A stretch of 64,000 bases of DNA from CAZPRY01 sp964589175 (GCA_964589175.1 CAZPRY010000014.1:1-64000); one strand, 5' to 3'; counted from the first letter of the stretch, positions 1 through 10,219 are shown. Numbers and translations: made by a program. The notes: generated by a model from the letters alone, not told the origin.

Positions 1-50
1 TAAGCACGCCGCCAGCGTTCGTCCTGAGCCAGGATCAAACTCTCCGTTGT
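1..50 (-). rRNA. rrs: 16S ribosomal RNA, 5' end only (partial)
   Basis: The reverse complement of the first bases carries the universal 5' end of bacterial 16S rRNA: AGAGTTTGATCCTGGCTCAG followed by GACGAACGCTGGCGGCGTGC. By E. coli numbering AGAGTTTG begins near base 8, so the mature 5' end lies near position 50. Transcription runs leftwards out of the window, so only about 50 nt are present, too few for reliable phylum placement. The exact 5' end is an estimate. Confidence 0.97.
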
Positions 51-571
51 ATTATCATTGAATTTTCTTTCGGGGTTACAATTAACCCTACACCTGTCTC
101 AAACTATTCGCACTTTTTCTCACTTGTCAAAGATCTTATGCAATCAGGATAAGACTTTCGAGTCACGCCCTATCATTTGCTTGCTTTTTAAATAGCGGGT
201 CAATTTAAAACAAAACATTTCCAGATGCAAATGCTTTTTTGACTCCGTTTTCAATTCAATCTTTTTTTCCAGGTAGTCAAAACGCAGCAGCATTTTCTCT
301 GCTTCGCCTTGTCGTTTCCCAAATAGCGGGCTGAATATAAAACAAATTCCAAACCTGTGCAAGCCCTATTTTACGTCCTTTTTAAAAATATTTTTAGCGT
401 CAAAAACAGCTGTCCGGCGTGGAATATCGGGCCTTCGAAGGCAGTTGATTCCGGCAAATTTCCCTGTCTCGCTTAAATATTTTAATCAACTTAATGATCA
501 CTGATAGGGCCTTTCCCGTGACCAAAGATCACCCTCATTTAATTAAGCCTCAAAAGGTTACCGAAGCCCCG
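45..571 (-). promoter_or_regulatory. rRNA operon leader and promoter region
   Basis: No credible gene lies in this 0.5 kb stretch. On the minus strand a TTGACA hexamer (130-125) is followed after 17 nt by ATAGTT (107-102). This would place a start about 50 nt upstream of the 16S 5' end, so it is the best core-promoter candidate. A small inverted repeat (GGGTTA/TAACCC, around 74-89) sits in the leader. Further upstream an imperfect direct repeat, AAATAGCGGG followed by an AT-rich run, occurs at 190-223 and 321-350. It may mark tandem promoters or activator sites, which is inference. Confidence 0.5.
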
Positions 572-2689
572 TTATTTACAGAAGAGCATTTTTTTTATTT
601 GTGAAAATGACCCGGATTCCAGGCGATACAGATAGATGCCGGTGGCGACCGGATTGCCCTGCTCATCCAATCCATCCCAATAGACCCGGTAGTTACCCGC
701 ACTTTCGGTCCGATCCACCAGTCGCCGCACCTGCTTTCCACGGACATCAAAGATGGTCAAATCTACCGTTACCCTCGAAGGCAACTGGTATTCAATCAGC
801 GTTCCCGCATTAAAGGGATTGGGATAATTCTGCAAAAGCCGCCACACCCTGGGATTCGCGTCCTCCCTGTCCACACTAACCGCCCGCTTGCCGTCGCCGA
901 ACCATCGTAAACTGCGTGCCAGCAGGGTATCGAACTGGGCAACGTCCGTCGCAAGCTCAATCGGAAAGGTAAAAATGGCGGTTTTCCAATTCGTCCCCTC
1001 CTTGCGGTTCGCCATACCGCGGCTGCTCGGCAAACCTTCGAAAATGCCGATCCCGCTGCCGTACGGCTCGATATAATCACTCCAGTTCATCCAAACCGAA
1101 TCGGGATCATCGAAGAGCAGCGGGCCATAGGATCCCGGAGCGCTGAAGATGCTGGTCACCGTATCGCCGGCCGCGCCAACCATCCTCAGATCGGCCGTTC
1201 CCACGCTACCTTGGGCGGGATCGTTCTCATAGTCGCCGATCCCCAGGTAATCGAAAGCAAAATCGCCGGCGGCGAAACTGCCGGTCACCGGCATTCCCCA
1301 GCCGTAGAAATAGTCCATGTCCACCAGCATCAGATTACCGCCGCTACTCAGAAAAGGTACGATGCCGTAGATGTCCTCTTCTTCAGCGTTCCGGATCGGC
1401 ACGATGGTCGATCCCAGACCGACGATGAGCAGTGTCTGAAAGCCGTAATAGTTCACCACCGAGGCATCGATGCCGCGGTGCTCATGCGTCGTCCATTCAT
1501 AGTAGTCGACGCCCAGGGCATTCAGCGCCCGGCGATATTGATCAATGGCAAAACCGTTCGTGTCATCCACCAATAGCAATGTCTTGCCCGAGGGCTGGCT
1601 CAGGCGAACAAAACTGTATTCAGGCGAGCGGCTGTGTGCGCCGCTCTGGTCTTCGGCATAGACATGATAATAGACCGTATCACCGACCGATGGTGTCAGT
1701 TCGCCCTGATACATTTGGTCGCCGGCATGATCCATGGAAAGTGTCTGCTCGGTTCCCGATCTCCCGAATCGGTATTTTAACGCCACTTCGAACGTTTGCC
1801 CTTCCATCTCGATGACCGAAGCCTGCACAACTTTGCTGGCCTCAAAAGTATCCGCAAAATAACTCACATCCGTAATGATTGGCGGCAGAGCATCGTATTC
1901 GACTTCGATCTGCATGAGATGCGCCACCCAGCGGCTGTTGTCCCCTGCAGCCGTGTTGCGGTACCAGCAGCCGGTTCCATCCGAACATTCCGAGTGGAGC
2001 GTGCTGAAGCTCCGGCATTCGCCCTCTTCATATATATCATGAAAAACACCGTCCTGCCAGATTGTCGGTCCTCCCGTCGCATCGAGAGCATAGCCAATCC
2101 AGAAATCGAGCTGCGTGGAATCCAGTTCAATCGCATGGCCGAAATGCCCCACAAAATCAAAAACATTCCACTCCGGCTGCCACTTCTTAGTTACAAATTG
2201 ATCACTGGGATCCTGCGGTAAACAGGTCTGAATCACCGGCTCGGGCAGCCTCTGCTGCAGATTCTCCGAACCCGGAAACTGAAGATACCCGTCCGCATCC
2301 AGGGCCGACGTCCAAAGATTCAGCGTGGCGTTCCCGATTGTTTCATTCTGCATAAAAAACTGCGTGACGCGCCCCGGCGCCAGCAGCGTGAAACGATTGA
2401 TGCAGGTATCCCCGGGATCGGCGCCCATCCCCTGGTGCGATGCCAGGTAGTCGTCGTAATAAGACGCGTTTTGGGGTGTCGTATAATAGAAAAGTGTGTC
2501 GGTTATCGAACCCTTGCTGCCGCTCTCCCGGTTCCATTTCAATTTGTGATAGAGGGTGCCGACCCGGATTACGGCGGCATCGCTCCCGTAGGAAACCAGC
2601 TGCGTCGGATATTTTGAACCGGCACTTAACGTCGTAAAGGAAGATGCGCCAAAAACCAAGACTGCAAACAAAAGACAAACTTTTTTCAT
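572..2689 (-). CDS. Secreted protein with alpha/beta domain and C-terminal sorting tail
   Basis: A 705-residue secreted protein of unknown function. The ATG at 2689 is chosen because it opens a clear signal peptide (MKKVCLLFAVLVF); the frame stays open to 2836 but that extension looks like non-coding sequence. Residues about 25-265 form a beta-rich head. Residues 270-365 look like an Ig-type domain ending in 'YYHVYAEDQSG'. Residues about 369-595 form an alpha/beta domain starting 'TLLLVDD' with a 'GGNLMLVDMDY' strand. Residues 617-705 are a FlgD-Ig/type-A-sorting-like tail ('NYPNPFN' to 'KKMLFCK'). It is clearly paralogous to the protein at 17802-19910 along its length. It lies divergently to the protease at 2927. 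No catalytic site is recognised; export and surface location are inferred from the tail. Confidence 0.85.
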   Translation of the reverse strand: MKKVCLLFAVLVFGASSFTTLSAGSKYPTQLVSYGSDAAVIRVGTLYHKLKWNRESGSKGSITDTLFYYTTPQNASYYDDYLASHQGMGADPGDTCINRFTLLAPGRVTQFFMQNETIGNATLNLWTSALDADGYLQFPGSENLQQRLPEPVIQTCLPQDPSDQFVTKKWQPEWNVFDFVGHFGHAIELDSTQLDFWIGYALDATGGPTIWQDGVFHDIYEEGECRSFSTLHSECSDGTGCWYRNTAAGDNSRWVAHLMQIEVEYDALPPIITDVSYFADTFEASKVVQASVIEMEGQTFEVALKYRFGRSGTEQTLSMDHAGDQMYQGELTPSVGDTVYYHVYAEDQSGAHSRSPEYSFVRLSQPSGKTLLLVDDTNGFAIDQYRRALNALGVDYYEWTTHEHRGIDASVVNYYGFQTLLIVGLGSTIVPIRNAEEEDIYGIVPFLSSGGNLMLVDMDYFYGWGMPVTGSFAAGDFAFDYLGIGDYENDPAQGSVGTADLRMVGAAGDTVTSIFSAPGSYGPLLFDDPDSVWMNWSDYIEPYGSGIGIFEGLPSSRGMANRKEGTNWKTAIFTFPIELATDVAQFDTLLARSLRWFGDGKRAVSVDREDANPRVWRLLQNYPNPFNAGTLIEYQLPSRVTVDLTIFDVRGKQVRRLVDRTESAGNYRVYWDGLDEQGNPVATGIYLYRLESGSFSQIKKMLFCK

Positions 2690-2926
2690 GATAAGTAACT
2701 TTCTTTCTTCTCCGGACAAATCGCAATTTTCATATCCGTTTTTGTAACCATTCGTATCGAAAGATAACGAATATGGATACTTAATATAGCGTTTTCTTGA
2801 AATAATTCCCGAATGAAATATCGTGCGCAACGGCAACCTGCTCTTTGACCATTATATGCCTGAAATAAGTAATTGTTTTTGAACGCTTCAATTTTTAATA
2901 TGGTGCCAGAAAATAAGGACTTCTTA

Positions 2927-5900
2927 ATGACAAAAATTTCAACGATTCTACCAGCAGCAGTGCTGCTTCTCAATATACTGATTGCCCATCCGGGTCCGGG
3001 TCTGCAAAAGCACAATTACCTGCCGGACCGAATCATCATTAAAACCGTCGCGACAAGCGACAATCCCGCTTCCATCAAGGAACTCCGGGGCCGGCTGAAT
3101 TTATCCAAAGGAATCGAGCAGTCGGTGCGCCCTGTCTTTGCAGCCGATCGAATCCGGTCTCCGCAACTAGCGCATGAATTGGGGCTTTTACATATTTATG
3201 AAATCGAAGTCGCCCGCGGCACCGATATTCAGCGACTCTGCCGGCAACTGCAGGCCCGCGACGATATTGTCTGGGCGGAACCCGTCTATCTTTTCCCCAT
3301 CAACGCAACGCCCAATGATTCCCTATACGCGTTTCAGAACCATCTCACAAAACTTCACCTGCCGGAGGCCTGGGAAATCGCCAAAGGAGCGCGCAGCGTC
3401 CCGATCGCCATCATCGATACCGGCGTGGATTGGACTCACCCCGACCTTTTCACGCAAATCTGGGTCAATCCCGGCGAAGACATCAACCACGACGGACTGC
3501 TCAGCGCGATCGATTCCAACGGCGTCGATGACGACGGGAACGGCTTTTTTGACGACTTCATCGGTTGGGATTTCGTCGACGGCATCGGCGGTACGGGTAA
3601 CACCGACGGGGCCGCCAATGAGGACAACGATATCCCGGACAACAATCCGATAGACATCAACGGTCACGGCACCCATGTCGCCGGCCTGGCTGCGGCTGCG
3701 ACAAACAACCGTACCGGAGTAGCCTCGGTTTCCTGGGGTTGTACGATCATGCCTTTGCGAATCGGTTATCATGCCAACGACGGACGCGGCTACGGTCGCT
3801 CGGACTGGATGGCCCAGGCTTTTGTGTACGCCGCTGATAAGGGCGCCAAAGTAGCCAATTTAAGTTTCTCGAGCGGTAACGTCGTGCTGGAAGGCGCCCG
3901 TTACGCTTTCCAAAACGATGTCGCCATCACCGTCGCCGCCGGCAATGAACGCGCCCTGATAGGTGATCCTCTTTGCCTCGAACCCTGGTCGATGACCGTC
4001 GCCGCCGTTGATTTAAATGACCATAAGACCTCTTACTCCAATTACGGACCCGAGGTGACTGTCTGTGCACCGGGCGGCGACGGGTTCCAGGGCTTGCTGA
4101 GCACCACACCGAAAAATTCGTACAGTAGTTACCAAGGTACATCCATGGCCGCTCCGGTAGCCGCCGGATTGCTGGGTTTGGTGCGCTCCGCTCACCCCGA
4201 AATGTCGAATGTTCAGGCTTATTACCAGGTGGCCGGGACCGCCGACAATATCGACGATCAGAATCCCTCCTACCGCGGTTTTCTCGGCAAGGGCCGCCTT
4301 AACGCCTACCGCGCGCTGACGGAAACGGTTTCGCCGCAGCCGGACATCAGCCTGCATCATTATCAATTTCACGAAACCAACGGCAACGGTAACGGCCTGA
4401 CCGAACCCGGCGAGGACGCCGGCCTGGTCGCATATCTGGACAACCGCTGGGCGCGCGCCCGGAATGTCGCCGCCCGCCTGATTTCCGACGATCCGCGGAT
4501 CACGATTATCCGGAACGAAATTACCTATGAGACAGTCTACGGGCTCGAAGACTACCCGGCGCGCAGCGACAATCAATCATCCCCCTTTCTGCTCCATATC
4601 AGCGACAACCTGTTCCCTTCCCGCATCGAGATGACGCTCATTCTGGAAAGCGCCGGCCAATCCGATTCATTCCAGGTCTATCTGCCGGTCTACCCGCTGC
4701 TGCTTTTCGTCGATGATCATCTGGGCGGCGGCGACGGGACAAATCGGGAGATCGCCGAATATTACACCGATGCCCTGGATCAATCCGGGATCAGCTTTGA
4801 CTACTGGCTGAACAACAGCGCTCCCGATAAAGAATATCTGGCAAACTTTCCAATTGTCATCTGGGGTTGCGAATGGGCATTCCCGTCATTGGATTCGCTG
4901 GACCGAGAAGCACTGTCGTACTACCTCACAAACGGCGGTAAGCTGTTCATCAGCGGGCAGGATATCGGCTGGGATTTGGCGGCTCCGGACGCCGACAACA
5001 ACGAGAATTTCGCCAGCGACGGCGCTTCCCGCAGCTGGTACGAGCAGTATCTATCCACAGAGTATATAAGCGATGACGGCGGCTCAGGACCGTTGAAATC
5101 CCCGGATGGCGGCCTGTTCGCCGATCTGGGCAGTATCGATTTCTTTCAACCGGGCAGAACGGGATATATCTATCCCAGCCTGGTCCAGCCGAAGAATCAG
5201 GGCTATCCCGTGCTGCAATACAACGACGGACAAACCGCCGCAGTAGCCGCCGAAACGCCCTACAATACCATATACTTCGCCTTCGGCGGTTATGAAGCCA
5301 TTAGCGATCCGGCCCGGCGATCCGCCGTTATGCAGAAAATCATCCGGCATTTCACCGGGATGGACGTCACGATGAACCTCCTGGAGAACACCCAGTTCGA
5401 TGGCCCGTTCACCATTATGGCCGGAGTTCAGTCCGAAAAACCGGTTAAAAGCGCCACGCTTTGGTACCGCTTCAACACTGACGAGTGGCAATTCGTAACG
5501 ATGGTAAAAGGCGAAAATAATTTCTACCAGGCTAGCATCCCGGCGATTTCGTCACCCGGAGCCTATATCGAATACTTCACCTTTATTCGAACGGACGACG
5601 GCCTCTATGATATTCATCCAAAACACAGATTCCACGCCGGCGCGGATCAGGTCGCGCCCACTGCCACGGCACTATTCCTGCCGGGCCGAAGCATTAACCG
5701 CTCCGGGCCTTACTATTTCGCCATCAATGTGACCGACGAGATCAGCGTCGATACGGCCAGCGTGACAATTCACCTGCTCGCCAACAGCCAGACGGAAGAA
5801 GCAATTTTGCCCCATCTGTTCGCCAGTAGCTGGGGCGGAACAGTCGATTGGTCGACGCCTTTGATGGACGGTGATATCCTAAACTACTATTTCACGTTTC

Positions 5901-6760
5901 AGGATTCCGCTGCCAATCCTAACACCGGCCGCCTGCCGCTCGAAGGCTACTACGCACTCAATATCGAAAAATCGGCAACAATCGACGATTTCGAAGCAGG
6001 CCTTCTGCTCTGGAATGTCGATCAGGATATCTGGCAGATTCACATTGATAAAAACATTGCCCACTCCGGACAAAACTGTCTCATTACCGGACCGGGGCAG
6101 TTTTATCCGGCCGGGACAAATACCGCGGTTCAGCTGCGCTATCCGTTGGATCTCAGCGTACGATATCAGGCTATTTTACGCTTCTATGAAAGCCATTTCT
6201 GGGAGCAGTTCGCCGATAGCGCCTTCCTTGAAGTGCGGGAAACCGGCGGCGATTGGCAGGCAGTCTGGACGTCCGCCGGAATCGCCCGGGCTTGGCAATT
6301 AATCGAGGTCGATCTTACCGCGTTCTGCGGCGGCAGCCATAGCCCGATCGATCTGCGCTTTCGTCTGCAGTCCGCCATACGCCCGGCTGATAACAACTGC
6401 TTCGGGATAACAATCGACGATATCGCTATCTATACCGATGACCAGATCACCGCCCTGGAACCATCCCCGGCGGCGTTGCCCGGCGAATTCGCCTTGCTTG
6501 CGCCCTATCCCAATCCGTTCAACGCCAGCGTGACGATCCCCTACCGTCTGCCCAAAGCAGGCAATGTAAATATCAGTATTTATAATCTCGCCGGTAACCG
6601 GGTATTTCAGACCACGCAGATTCGGGATCGCGGCGGTGAGTATCAAATCATCTGGCAGGGGGAATCGAACACGGGCTTGAGCGTTTCAACCGGAATTTAC
6701 TTCATTCGGATCGACGCAGACGGCCGGACCGCCAGCGCTAAAGTTTTGTTTTTGAAGTAA
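2927..6760 (+). CDS. Secreted subtilisin-like (S8) serine protease with sorting tail
   Basis: A 1277-residue exported endopeptidase. The ATG at 2927 is chosen over an upstream one at 2873 because it has AAGGA 7 nt upstream and begins a signal peptide. A prodomain-like region (about 30-130) precedes the S8 domain. The catalytic triad is visible: Asp164 in 'IIDTG', His247 in 'NGHGTHVAG' and Ser406 in 'GTSMAAP', with oxyanion Asn340 in 'AAGN'. An acidic insert (DGLLSAIDSNGVDDDGNG) between Asp and His resembles calcium-binding loops. An alpha/beta domain follows ('LLLFVDD', later 'GGKLFISGQDIGWD'), then beta-sandwich segments, then an 'YPNPFN' tail ending 'KVLFLK'. It is the only plus-strand gene in the left half. 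Family is certain; the substrate is unknown. Confidence 0.93.
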   Translation: MTKISTILPAAVLLLNILIAHPGPGLQKHNYLPDRIIIKTVATSDNPASIKELRGRLNLSKGIEQSVRPVFAADRIRSPQLAHELGLLHIYEIEVARGTDIQRLCRQLQARDDIVWAEPVYLFPINATPNDSLYAFQNHLTKLHLPEAWEIAKGARSVPIAIIDTGVDWTHPDLFTQIWVNPGEDINHDGLLSAIDSNGVDDDGNGFFDDFIGWDFVDGIGGTGNTDGAANEDNDIPDNNPIDINGHGTHVAGLAAAATNNRTGVASVSWGCTIMPLRIGYHANDGRGYGRSDWMAQAFVYAADKGAKVANLSFSSGNVVLEGARYAFQNDVAITVAAGNERALIGDPLCLEPWSMTVAAVDLNDHKTSYSNYGPEVTVCAPGGDGFQGLLSTTPKNSYSSYQGTSMAAPVAAGLLGLVRSAHPEMSNVQAYYQVAGTADNIDDQNPSYRGFLGKGRLNAYRALTETVSPQPDISLHHYQFHETNGNGNGLTEPGEDAGLVAYLDNRWARARNVAARLISDDPRITIIRNEITYETVYGLEDYPARSDNQSSPFLLHISDNLFPSRIEMTLILESAGQSDSFQVYLPVYPLLLFVDDHLGGGDGTNREIAEYYTDALDQSGISFDYWLNNSAPDKEYLANFPIVIWGCEWAFPSLDSLDREALSYYLTNGGKLFISGQDIGWDLAAPDADNNENFASDGASRSWYEQYLSTEYISDDGGSGPLKSPDGGLFADLGSIDFFQPGRTGYIYPSLVQPKNQGYPVLQYNDGQTAAVAAETPYNTIYFAFGGYEAISDPARRSAVMQKIIRHFTGMDVTMNLLENTQFDGPFTIMAGVQSEKPVKSATLWYRFNTDEWQFVTMVKGENNFYQASIPAISSPGAYIEYFTFIRTDDGLYDIHPKHRFHAGADQVAPTATALFLPGRSINRSGPYYFAINVTDEISVDTASVTIHLLANSQTEEAILPHLFASSWGGTVDWSTPLMDGDILNYYFTFQDSAANPNTGRLPLEGYYALNIEKSATIDDFEAGLLLWNVDQDIWQIHIDKNIAHSGQNCLITGPGQFYPAGTNTAVQLRYPLDLSVRYQAILRFYESHFWEQFADSAFLEVRETGGDWQAVWTSAGIARAWQLIEVDLTAFCGGSHSPIDLRFRLQSAIRPADNNCFGITIDDIAIYTDDQITALEPSPAALPGEFALLAPYPNPFNASVTIPYRLPKAGNVNISIYNLAGNRVFQTTQIRDRGGEYQIIWQGESNTGLSVSTGIYFIRIDADGRTASAKVLFLK

Positions 6761-6770
6761 ATGAAAAGAA

Positions 6771-6798
6771 GCGGTTCTGCGAACCGGGGAAAAACCGC
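6771..6798. terminator. Hairpin between convergent genes
   Basis: CGGTTC-TGC-GAACCG (6772-6786), enclosed by GCGGTT and AACCGC further out, sits in the 39-bp gap between two convergent stops. It could act as a terminator in either direction, but neither side has a strong U-tract. Confidence 0.45.
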
Positions 6799-6799
6799 T

Positions 6800-9700
6800 C
6801 TATTTGAGCAGCAGCATCTTGCGCACTTTGTCGTAATCATCCGTCTGTAGTCGATAAAAATACACCCCGTTCGACATTGTTTTGCCGGACATATTCCTGC
6901 CGTCCCAATCCAGTTGATAGTTACCGGTTGACTGCCTGCCGTCCTGTAAAACCGTCACAACGGCGCCCCTGACATCGAAAACAGCGATCTTCACTCTGCT
7001 CTCGTGAGGCAAAGCGTACAAAATCCGGGTCGCGGCGTTAAAAGGATTGGGGAAATTCTGATCCAGCCGGTAATCTGCAGGAAGACCGGTCAAGCCTTCA
7101 TCCCGAACATCTACCGTGTAGGCAATCTCAAACCAGTCCAGCGACTGCGTCTGCGGCGATTCCTGCGAAAAGCCCCACCAGGTTCCGGAAACGGAGCCGA
7201 TCGCCAGCGGATCGAAAGCCAGGAAAACGACCTTGTCATCGTTGAGAGTGCGCGTGACTCCCACGGCCAACGGCGGCGCGGCGGCCAGTGTATCGGTCGT
7301 CATGCAAACCCTTGTGCGGCTTTCCGCAAGCGGCTGAAAACCGTCGAGCCAGTTGTCGCGGCCGGTGAGCGTCGCCGGATTATATTTCAGGGTATCCGCT
7401 GCGGCCGTGATCCGGTTATAGAGCGCACCCGTAACGGCATTATTATAAACCGGCGCAAGCGGACTGGCCGTACCGGCGCCGCCCTGATAGTAGGCGCTGA
7501 CGTCGTTCCATATGCGGCCGATGCCGAGAATATCGAACTCGAAATCGCCGTAGGCATACTCCCGGTTCTGCCAGCCGGACAGCTTGCCCAGCCACTCGTC
7601 CCCGCACAGGAAATAATTCTTCGCTCCCGTTTTCAACCAGTCGCGCACATTCGCGCGGTTATCGAAAAGCGGTCCGCCGGTGGCAATTTCATACACGGTT
7701 TTATAGAGCGAAAGGAGCTCGGCGGTCAGGGCTGTATCCCAGACATCATAATGGAAATAAGCCGTATGTTCATTCTCGAAATCACCCACACCGAAAAACT
7801 TCTTCAGGATCGCATCTTTTTCCGCAGCTGTGTTCATGAAAACTAAAATATCGCTCGTCGCAACATAACGGTAGAAGACTTTGGGCTTCCGGCCGCGCGG
7901 CGGATAGAAGGAGATATCTCCGGCAGCCCTGGCTTCGATGGTCCAGTAGATGCTATCGGCTCCCGCAATTTCAGGAATCCCGGCCCGATATATCTGACCT
8001 TCGGCCGTCATAGCAACCGACAACCAGTTTTGACCGTTGGAACTGTAGCGCACGACGGCCGATACGTCGTCGCCATCTGCATCCCGGACACGCGCCTGTA
8101 CTTCAAATGGTCCGGCGAGCACAAAAGGTCCGGGTCCCTGAACCTCGTCGATCAGCGGCGGCGTCGAAATCTCGAAATAGCGGACGATTCCACGGATCAG
8201 TTTTCCAAATTTCGTATAACTCGTATCGCCGGCGGCGCTGATCTCGATACCGGCCTGCGGCGCAAATCCCAGGTATAAAGTGCGATACGTACTCGTCTCT
8301 TTCGTACAACCGTACACCTGGCGGTCTTCCGAGCCCTGAAATATCGCTGTCGCGTCATCGCCAATGACAAAATAATCCGACCAGTAGGCGGCCGGATTGA
8401 GCCGCGGCCGGATTGTGTAGCCGCCCAGCGCTGCTGTAAAATCTTTATCAACCGGCGTCTCGTTGAGTCCGTAAAAGATCGTATCCACGGGCTGCGGATC
8501 GCTGCTGCCCGCGGCAATCCCGAAATAATCGTAGGCGAAATCGCCCACCCCAAATTCCGGCGTCTCACCCTGACGATGGCTGTAAAACCAGTCGGGATCG
8601 ATCAAGGCCAGGTCTCCGCCGTTCCTTAAAAATTGTCCGTAGCCGGGATCGGTATCCGACTCCAGCAGCGGGACGGTCCGCGTCCCCGATCCGCAGACGA
8701 TGATGTTTTTCGCACCGAATTGAATCACCGATTCATCGATGCCGTTGTGTTCTTCCACGTCCCAGAATTCGTAGACAAGTCCGGCTTCATCCAGAATCCG
8801 CCGATAAAGTCCCAGGCCGCGCTGCTGGTGCTCCGGATTATCGGCGATCAGGAGCAGATCGGCAAACGGATTCTCCGGTTCAAGTCGCCGGAATAACAAC
8901 ACCGTATTCTCCGCCGAAACGCTCCCCATACGGTCTACAGCTTCGAAATAATATTCGATCTCATCCCCGGGAATCCCGGGCGGGATCGCCGCCGATAAAC
9001 TAAAAGTACGGTCGGGATTCTCCGTTACTTCTGCAACAACAGTATCGAAAGGAGCGCCGTTGATGCTATAGAGCAAGGAAGCCCCGGTCACTCCGCTTTG
9101 CAGCGAATCCAGCGCATAATCCGTCGCAACTGCTTCCAATAAAATGCTGCCGGTTGCATAGGTATCGTTCGTCTGTGTGGCGATTACTGCCGGCGGCGGG
9201 TCTTCATAATAGACGACTGCACAGCGAATCAGCGCTTCGAGGCCCGCGGACTTCCCCAAACGTTCCCAATCCTGCGTTTCGCCTTCGGACGGGAAATAGC
9301 CCCAGCTGTGCTGCGGATTTGCATTCCCATCGTCGGCCAGCAAAACGGGAGCGCGCCCGCGTTTGGTGAGCACTACCCAGAAAGCCTCGCGGCCGACATC
9401 GATAACCTGGTTGATGACACTCAGATCGATCCGCTCCCATTGCCCGCTGCCCGCGAATTCCTGTGTGATCACGCTGCCGATGATCGCATCACCAAACATC
9501 TCACCGTCTGCAATAGTATCGGAACCGGTCAGTTGCGGCTTGGCCGATGCCGCTACTTTTCTGACCTCAATGTCGAGCGTCCCTCCGCCCGGCGGCGCAT
9601 AAAAACAGAACTCAAGCGCCGAGAGGTAACAGCCGGCAGCAGGCGACTGGAACCAGACCGCGATTTTGTCGCCGGCCTGGCCGCGGTCGATATAGTATTC

Positions 9701-9862
9701 CGCAATTTCATCGTCAAAATGATATAAATAAGGCCCGGCTGTGCTTGCAGATCGAACGGCAGGATAGCGCACCCGCCCGATCCCGTCCGCGGCCGATAAT
9801 GCCGTAACGGTAAAGAGTAAAAGGAACAGCAGCCGGCCTGCGATGGAAAATCGAATTTTCAT
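6800..9862 (-). CDS. Large secreted protein with two alpha/beta domains and sorting tail
   Basis: A 1020-residue exported protein with no recognised catalytic site. A signal peptide covers about residues 1-25. A beta-rich head (about 30-220) is followed by an Ig-like segment ending 'EIEYYFEAVDRMGS'. Two alpha/beta domains follow, at about 334-565 (starting 'DLLLIADN', with 'GGDLALIDPDWF') and about 670-900 (starting 'DILVFMN', with a 'YGDFEFDILGIG' segment). The last 85 residues form the 'NFPNPFN' to 'RKMLLLK' tail. The first alpha/beta domain is plainly related to those at 572, 2927 and 17802, including the phrase 'GVGDFAYDYFGI'. Surface location is inferred from the tail. Confidence 0.85.
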   Translation of the reverse strand: MKIRFSIAGRLLFLLLFTVTALSAADGIGRVRYPAVRSASTAGPYLYHFDDEIAEYYIDRGQAGDKIAVWFQSPAAGCYLSALEFCFYAPPGGGTLDIEVRKVAASAKPQLTGSDTIADGEMFGDAIIGSVITQEFAGSGQWERIDLSVINQVIDVGREAFWVVLTKRGRAPVLLADDGNANPQHSWGYFPSEGETQDWERLGKSAGLEALIRCAVVYYEDPPPAVIATQTNDTYATGSILLEAVATDYALDSLQSGVTGASLLYSINGAPFDTVVAEVTENPDRTFSLSAAIPPGIPGDEIEYYFEAVDRMGSVSAENTVLLFRRLEPENPFADLLLIADNPEHQQRGLGLYRRILDEAGLVYEFWDVEEHNGIDESVIQFGAKNIIVCGSGTRTVPLLESDTDPGYGQFLRNGGDLALIDPDWFYSHRQGETPEFGVGDFAYDYFGIAAGSSDPQPVDTIFYGLNETPVDKDFTAALGGYTIRPRLNPAAYWSDYFVIGDDATAIFQGSEDRQVYGCTKETSTYRTLYLGFAPQAGIEISAAGDTSYTKFGKLIRGIVRYFEISTPPLIDEVQGPGPFVLAGPFEVQARVRDADGDDVSAVVRYSSNGQNWLSVAMTAEGQIYRAGIPEIAGADSIYWTIEARAAGDISFYPPRGRKPKVFYRYVATSDILVFMNTAAEKDAILKKFFGVGDFENEHTAYFHYDVWDTALTAELLSLYKTVYEIATGGPLFDNRANVRDWLKTGAKNYFLCGDEWLGKLSGWQNREYAYGDFEFDILGIGRIWNDVSAYYQGGAGTASPLAPVYNNAVTGALYNRITAAADTLKYNPATLTGRDNWLDGFQPLAESRTRVCMTTDTLAAAPPLAVGVTRTLNDDKVVFLAFDPLAIGSVSGTWWGFSQESPQTQSLDWFEIAYTVDVRDEGLTGLPADYRLDQNFPNPFNAATRILYALPHESRVKIAVFDVRGAVVTVLQDGRQSTGNYQLDWDGRNMSGKTMSNGVYFYRLQTDDYDKVRKMLLLK

Positions 9863-10080
9863 ATACCCTGTGGCAGCTTAATTATCATGATCGAAATTGA
9901 ATATAATGAATCACGGGCTGTGTTCAAATGTTTTCAACTCCGGGGGATTCAATCCGGCTGCAATCCAATTCCTTGTACCTATCTCAAATCGAGACTGGGC
10001 GCAAAAAAGCAGGTCGAGTATGATACGGGAAGAATCGCGATCAGAATAATCAGAAATCCTAAAAATGCGTTTTGGCCGAG

Positions 10081-10167
10081 TTATATTCCGCTTAGCATAG
10101 CGATACCGATAAAGAGTCCGAACATGGAAACATAAGCCCAGAAGAAAGGATCTTTGAGAATGAACAT
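10081..10167 (-). CDS. Putative 28-residue membrane peptide, possibly the front half of a broken gene
   Basis: ATG at 10167 is preceded by CAGGAG with 7 nt spacing, a strong ribosome-binding site. The 28 codons end at TAA (10083-10081) and encode a mostly hydrophobic peptide beginning MFILKDPFFWAYVS. The same frame continues after the TAA for 34 codons to a TAG, encoding a second hydrophobic segment ('FLGFLIILIAILPVS'). The two parts look like the two membrane helices of one protein of about 62 residues interrupted by a nonsense codon. A genuine 28-residue peptide or chance are the alternatives. The family is not recognised. Confidence 0.4.
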   Translation of the reverse strand: MFILKDPFFWAYVSMFGLFIGIAMLSGI

Positions 10168-10219
10168 AACTTAGCTCCTGACCTGCAAATATTTTCCGCC
10201 CAACGAACTGCATGACCGT

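Noticed and set aside
144..362. A 72-codon minus-strand ORF upstream of 16S rRNA
   Set aside because: It lies across the promoter and direct repeats, with no ribosome-binding site and no homology recognised.
9887..10213. Two overlapping ORFs of 82 (plus) and 100 (minus) codons
   Set aside because: Neither has a ribosome-binding site or a credible sequence. The better candidate in this stretch is the short frame at 10081-10167 with a strong ribosome-binding site.
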